Source of the DNA: JOPF133 sp052144935
GTDB taxonomy: Bacteria > Acidobacteriota > Terriglobia > Bryobacterales > Bryobacteraceae
Direction: 5' to 3'
Length of the DNA stretch: 34,875 bases
Assembly (NCBI GenBank): GCA_052144935.1
Contig: JBKQPR010000349.1
Span: forward strand, 1 to 34,875
The notes beneath the pieces were generated by a model. That model did not search any database. It saw nothing but the letters and a program-made list of their open reading frames with translations, and was not told the DNA's origin. The translations under genes and the position numbers were made by a program. Positions within the stretch are counted from its first letter, which is position 1. The number at the start of each line of letters is the position of its first letter. Shown piece after piece: positions 31,483 to 34,875 of this stretch.

Positions 31483-34155
31483 TCACGGCTTTCTTGGATC
31501 GCTCGGAAGATCGATCAACACGACGTATGAATTGCCGCGCAGGCGGTCAAACACGATGTTGCCGTCGGGACTGATATCGAAACTGCGAATGGTGCCGGCG
31601 TTGTTGAGATGTGTCAGCTCCCTGGTCTTCATGGTCGCTAGATCGAGCAGCCATAGACTCTGTGCCGAAGGCAGTCCCTGCATGTAGACCAAACCGGAGC
31701 CGTTGGGCAGGAAGCGGACGCGCACGCCTTCGCGGAGCACTTTGATGGAGGGTAGCTTTACCGGAGTTCCATCTGGGAGAACGGCCAAGAGGGGGGCGAA
31801 GAAGCCCACGTTCGCGCCAGCGTATACGATCAAGTTTCCGGCCGGCGACCACACGGGGTTCGATGCCTGCCCCGTGGTTAGCCGAACGGGCATGCCACCG
31901 CCGGCCGGAATCTTGAAGACGCCCGGACTCTGGGCATCGGTTCCTCCTGTGACAATCCACTGCCCATCCGGCGACCAGTCAGCCGCGCCCCGGATGTCTA
32001 TAGACTCGCCGAGCGGCTGGAATTCGTTGCCCTCGGCGGTGGCCAGGTGCAGCGTCAATCTCCCACCGCGGCGAAGCACGATCGCCACCCGCCGCCCGTC
32101 TGGGGAAACGGCCGGAGGATCCAGCAGCGGTCCATCGGAGCCCTTCCAAATCTCCGTGGTCTGTCCGTCCTGGTAGCGCCACAGCCCATCGCCCGTGCCG
32201 CGAGAGGATAAATAGAACAGTGATGTTCCGCCGAATCGCGGGCCCAAGGCTCTCACCGTGCCCACCGGGTACGGCTTTGCATCCCGCTCTTCCGCCACTC
32301 GATTCAGGATCGGCACGCTCCACAAGCTCGCGACCGGGCTGGCTTCGGTCGCCACCAGGTGGCGGCCATCGGCGCTGGCGGCAACGGAGATGTACTTCTC
32401 CAAACCGAAGCTGATCCGGTGAGTGGTCTTGCGGTTCACGTCGAGCGCCCAAAGCCAGGGCCCCGAACCGTCCCGATCGCGGGCCACGTATACTACCGTC
32501 CGCAAGTCCAGAGGAGCCGGATAGCTCACTTCGCTGTTGTGCTCGGTGAGCCGCTCAGGCTCTCCCCCTTTGGGAGAAATGCGCCACAGATCCATCTCGC
32601 TAGTGCTGGGAAACCCTCGCACGAAATATATCCACTGGCCGTCCCGGGACCAGACTGGAAAATGATTGTGGATACCCGGATTGTTTATGAGTATCTGACG
32701 CGGGCTGGCGCCAGTGCGATCCGTGACAAACATTGGGTCGCCCCCGTCCGAGGTGTGATAGACGAGGCGATTCCCGTCGGGCGACCACGCCGCATTCCAT
32801 GGCGGCGTCTTGACCGGACTGCTGGCCAGGAACACCCTCGGCGCGCCGCCCATGAGGGGAACGATGCGCAACGGCGTCGTGACGTCCGCTTCGTGGAACC
32901 AGACCTGGGAACCATCCCCGGAAAAGCCCAGGGCGCGCACCAAGCCATCGAGGTTTCCGGTTTTGCCTTGGGTGAGATTGACCGCACTTCCGGTCCCCAC
33001 TTGGCTGACCCAAATGTCCAAGGGGCCGCTGCGGTTGGAGAGAAACGCCACAAACCGCCCGTCCGGGGAGATGGCCGCATCGCGCTCCACACCCTCGAAG
33101 TCGGTCAGCCGCGTGAATATCGCATTGGCGAGCGGATTCGCGTCGGCTGCCGATGGGCGGTGAGCCAACCATCCCGTCACCCCGCCTGCTCCCAGAAGCA
33201 GCGCGGCGGCCAGGAACCAATACAGCCTCCCGTGTCGCCCGGCCACGACGGGCGGGGCGGGCTCGGCCGCTTTCTGCCGCACCAACCGCCGGAGATCCAC
33301 CACTAGCTCCCGCGCCGTTTGATAGCGATCCGCCGGGTCTTTGTCGAGCGCTTTCTCAACGATCGCGCCCAGGGCATGCGGGAAATCGGCTCCCAGCGGC
33401 TCGGGGGCGCCGTGAATGATGGTCTTCAGCGTTTCCAGCTCCGACGATCCGGAGAACGGCCGCCGCCCGGCCAGCAATTCGTAGAGCGCAACTCCGAAGG
33501 AAAAGATGTCGCTGCGGGCGTCCAGCGGGCGGCCCGAGGCCTGCTCCGGCGACATGTAGGCGACCGTCCCCACGATCGCTCCGGGACGGGTGTGCGCTTC
33601 CGTGAGCGTCTGCGTTAAGTCCTCACTAGGCCGCTCAGGCTTCGCAAGCTTCGCCAGTCCGAAATCCGCCAGCTTGGCGTACCCATTTTTCGCTACCAGA
33701 ATATTCGCCGGCTTGATGTCGCGGTGCAGGATGCCCGCCGTGTGCGCCGCCGCCAGCCCGTCCGCTACGCCCGTCAGCAATTCCACGATCTGCTTCCAGG
33801 TCCGCTTTTCCTGCTGCGCCCAGTCTTTCAGTGTCCCGCCGTCGACAAACTCTGTAACGATGTACTGGCGGCCCTCAAACTCGCCCACATCGTACACAGT
33901 AAGGATGTGCGGATGGTTTAGCGACGACGCCATCTGCGCTTCGCGTTGGAACCGCCGCCGCGCGGCTGTGTCTGCCAGATCGTCGGAGAGAACTTTGATG
34001 GCCACCGGCCGGTTGAGCTTAGTGTCCTGTGCCCGATATACCGTGCCCATCCCGCCCTCGCCCAGGCGAGACTCAAGACGGTAGGCGCCGATCAGAGTGC
34101 CTGGTGTCAGAGGGTCCGGAGTTGGGTCGCCTTCGATAGTCCAATCGTCGGGCAT
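31483..34155 (-). CDS. Receptor-like Ser/Thr protein kinase with a TolB-like propeller
   Basis: An 890-residue transmembrane kinase. The cytoplasmic kinase domain (about 24-290) has the Gly-rich loop GEGGMG (32-37), ATP-binding Lys54, HRDIKPAN (catalytic Asp146), DFG (164-166) and the SPE motif (202-204). A membrane span at about 312-332 (YWFLAAALLLGAGGVTGWLA) is followed by an extracytoplasmic domain of some 550 residues with repeated DIS/AISPDGRFVAF-type blades: a WD40/PD40 TolB-like beta-propeller. This layout is common in acidobacteria and would let an external ligand control phosphorylation. It is monocistronic; the Shine-Dalgarno is weak (GGCAGG). Substrates are unknown. Confidence 0.94.
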   Translation of the reverse strand: MPDDWTIEGDPTPDPLTPGTLIGAYRLESRLGEGGMGTVYRAQDTKLNRPVAIKVLSDDLADTAARRRFQREAQMASSLNHPHILTVYDVGEFEGRQYIVTEFVDGGTLKDWAQQEKRTWKQIVELLTGVADGLAAAHTAGILHRDIKPANILVAKNGYAKLADFGLAKLAKPERPSEDLTQTLTEAHTRPGAIVGTVAYMSPEQASGRPLDARSDIFSFGVALYELLAGRRPFSGSSELETLKTIIHGAPEPLGADFPHALGAIVEKALDKDPADRYQTARELVVDLRRLVRQKAAEPAPPVVAGRHGRLYWFLAAALLLGAGGVTGWLAHRPSAADANPLANAIFTRLTDFEGVERDAAISPDGRFVAFLSNRSGPLDIWVSQVGTGSAVNLTQGKTGNLDGLVRALGFSGDGSQVWFHEADVTTPLRIVPLMGGAPRVFLASSPVKTPPWNAAWSPDGNRLVYHTSDGGDPMFVTDRTGASPRQILINNPGIHNHFPVWSRDGQWIYFVRGFPSTSEMDLWRISPKGGEPERLTEHNSEVSYPAPLDLRTVVYVARDRDGSGPWLWALDVNRKTTHRISFGLEKYISVAASADGRHLVATEASPVASLWSVPILNRVAEERDAKPYPVGTVRALGPRFGGTSLFYLSSRGTGDGLWRYQDGQTTEIWKGSDGPLLDPPAVSPDGRRVAIVLRRGGRLTLHLATAEGNEFQPLGESIDIRGAADWSPDGQWIVTGGTDAQSPGVFKIPAGGGMPVRLTTGQASNPVWSPAGNLIVYAGANVGFFAPLLAVLPDGTPVKLPSIKVLREGVRVRFLPNGSGLVYMQGLPSAQSLWLLDLATMKTRELTHLNNAGTIRSFDISPDGNIVFDRLRGNSYVVLIDLPSDPRKP

Positions 34156-34875
34156 TCTGCGGCCTGCCTAGCATTCAATACTACCGCTTTAGACGCCAGA
34201 TACTCGAATCAAAGGTCCGGGCCACGCTGCGTGTCTGACCGATTCTGCAAGTAATAGGACAGCTAAGTACTGATTACCGGCGCATCCGGAAGTTTCTTTT
34301 TTTTGAAAACCGCTTCGTACGGAGTTTGAGGGTCGACGAGCCCACGGATTCCTAAGTGAACATCGTGCATTCTTGAACTCCACTTTGACTTGTAAACACC
34401 AAACCATTGATCTGGCTGGCGCGTTTCGCCTCCTCGGATCGATACTGATAAACGCGCTTGCGTCAGGTATCCGCCTCCACGTGAGCGCGTAGTCGCCATC
34501 TCGGACCTTGGCCCGGACCGGTAGTGTCGACGGCCAGCAGAACCTGCCACCCGGCGGTCCAACCCCCAAGTCCTCAAACCGCCAACGCCATCCAGCCGTT
34601 CGCGGATCCGGAACCAGATGCAACCGCATCGGGTCTTCCAAACCCCGTCAGCCCGCGGCGCCCTGCAACCCCGCAGCGCCCGGAAATCGGCCTTCGCCGG
34701 CCGAAGTCCTAACCCGGCCCCTCCGCCGCAACGCGTTCACAAACTTCGCCAACTTTTTGCTTTTCTCCAACTCCCGCCATTCCAACCACTTACCACCACA
34801 CGCCGCATTCTCCCCTGCCGTCCTCCGCCTGCCCGCCGTATACAATGTGGCTTGGGGAGGGCTCCGGGAAAGCGA
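34156..34875. other. Gene-poor right end of the window
   Basis: No convincing gene was found in the last 720 bp. Two overlapping open frames on the minus strand (34189-34641 and 34263-34577) have no recognisable motif; the stretch 34290-34470 is less GC-rich than the rest. At 34734-34857 lies the second copy of the dispersed element, ending with TACAATG that could serve as a -10 box for a gene beginning beyond the window. Confidence 0.5.
34734..34857. repeat. Dispersed element, copy 2 (partner at 3577-3700)
   Basis: It starts with CGTTCACAAACTTC, has CCACTTAC at about 34779 and TACAATGTG at 34841. The 107-base distance between the first and the last block equals that of copy 1. Intervening bases are partly conserved (CGCCAT...C.A.CACTTAC), giving the impression of an old but constrained element. 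Confidence 0.5.

Noticed and set aside
34263..34641. Overlapping minus-strand open frames near the right end
   Set aside because: No motif, no start signal, and two different frames compete over the same DNA.

Overview
The window is high-GC bacterial chromosome and reads like an acidobacterium of the Solibacter/Bryobacter type. This is an inference from gene style: a PQQ alcohol dehydrogenase paired with a diheme cytochrome c, small secreted lipocalin-like proteins, a TolB-tailed Ser/Thr kinase, several short coiled-coil proteins, and REP-like intergenic repeats that translate to 'DGRGSV'/'EPRPSGSV'. No rRNA, tRNA or CRISPR array was seen.

Left part (1-4.2 kb): a 13-bp CTAG-rich tandem array runs into the 3' end of an HU-family gene. 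Then come rpsA (six S1 domains), a 48-aa membrane protein on the opposite strand with its own promoter and Shine-Dalgarno, a glucosaminidase-like exported protein, and a 0.76-kb gene-poor stretch with a nested pair of palindromes.

Respiratory block (4.2-11.9 kb, all minus strand): an aa3-type oxidase operon coxB-coxA-coxC-coxC-coxD ends in a small CxxC membrane protein that is translationally coupled by an ATGA overlap. It is followed upstream by a repeat-rich gap and a two-gene operon for a periplasmic diheme cytochrome c and a PQQ dehydrogenase, which could feed electrons towards such an oxidase.

Middle (12-21 kb): an AbiJ-like stub, the TldD/TldE protease pair, a long 35-bp-arm inverted repeat, threonine synthase, two secreted lipocalin-like proteins (one fused to a thioredoxin domain), a decaying tandem pair of coiled-coil genes, and a divergent DinB/WYL-regulator pair sharing a palindrome.

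Accessory island (21.1-27.8 kb): remnants of an IS3-family and an IS630-family transposase, a SWIM-zinc-finger/SNF2-helicase operon, an AbrB/PIN toxin-antitoxin pair, and a divergent MntA/HepT (type VII) toxin-antitoxin pair. Right part (27.8-34.9 kb): an exported amidohydrolase probably read from a leaderless mRNA, another coiled-coil protein, gap (GAPDH), a receptor-like Ser/Thr kinase, and a gene-poor end carrying a second, diverged copy of an element first seen near 3.6 kb.

Nothing amounts to a proven new system. The best leads are the CTAG array, the two dispersed elements with identical internal spacing, the CxxC protein of the oxidase operon, the nested palindromes, and the SWIM-SNF2/toxin-antitoxin island.
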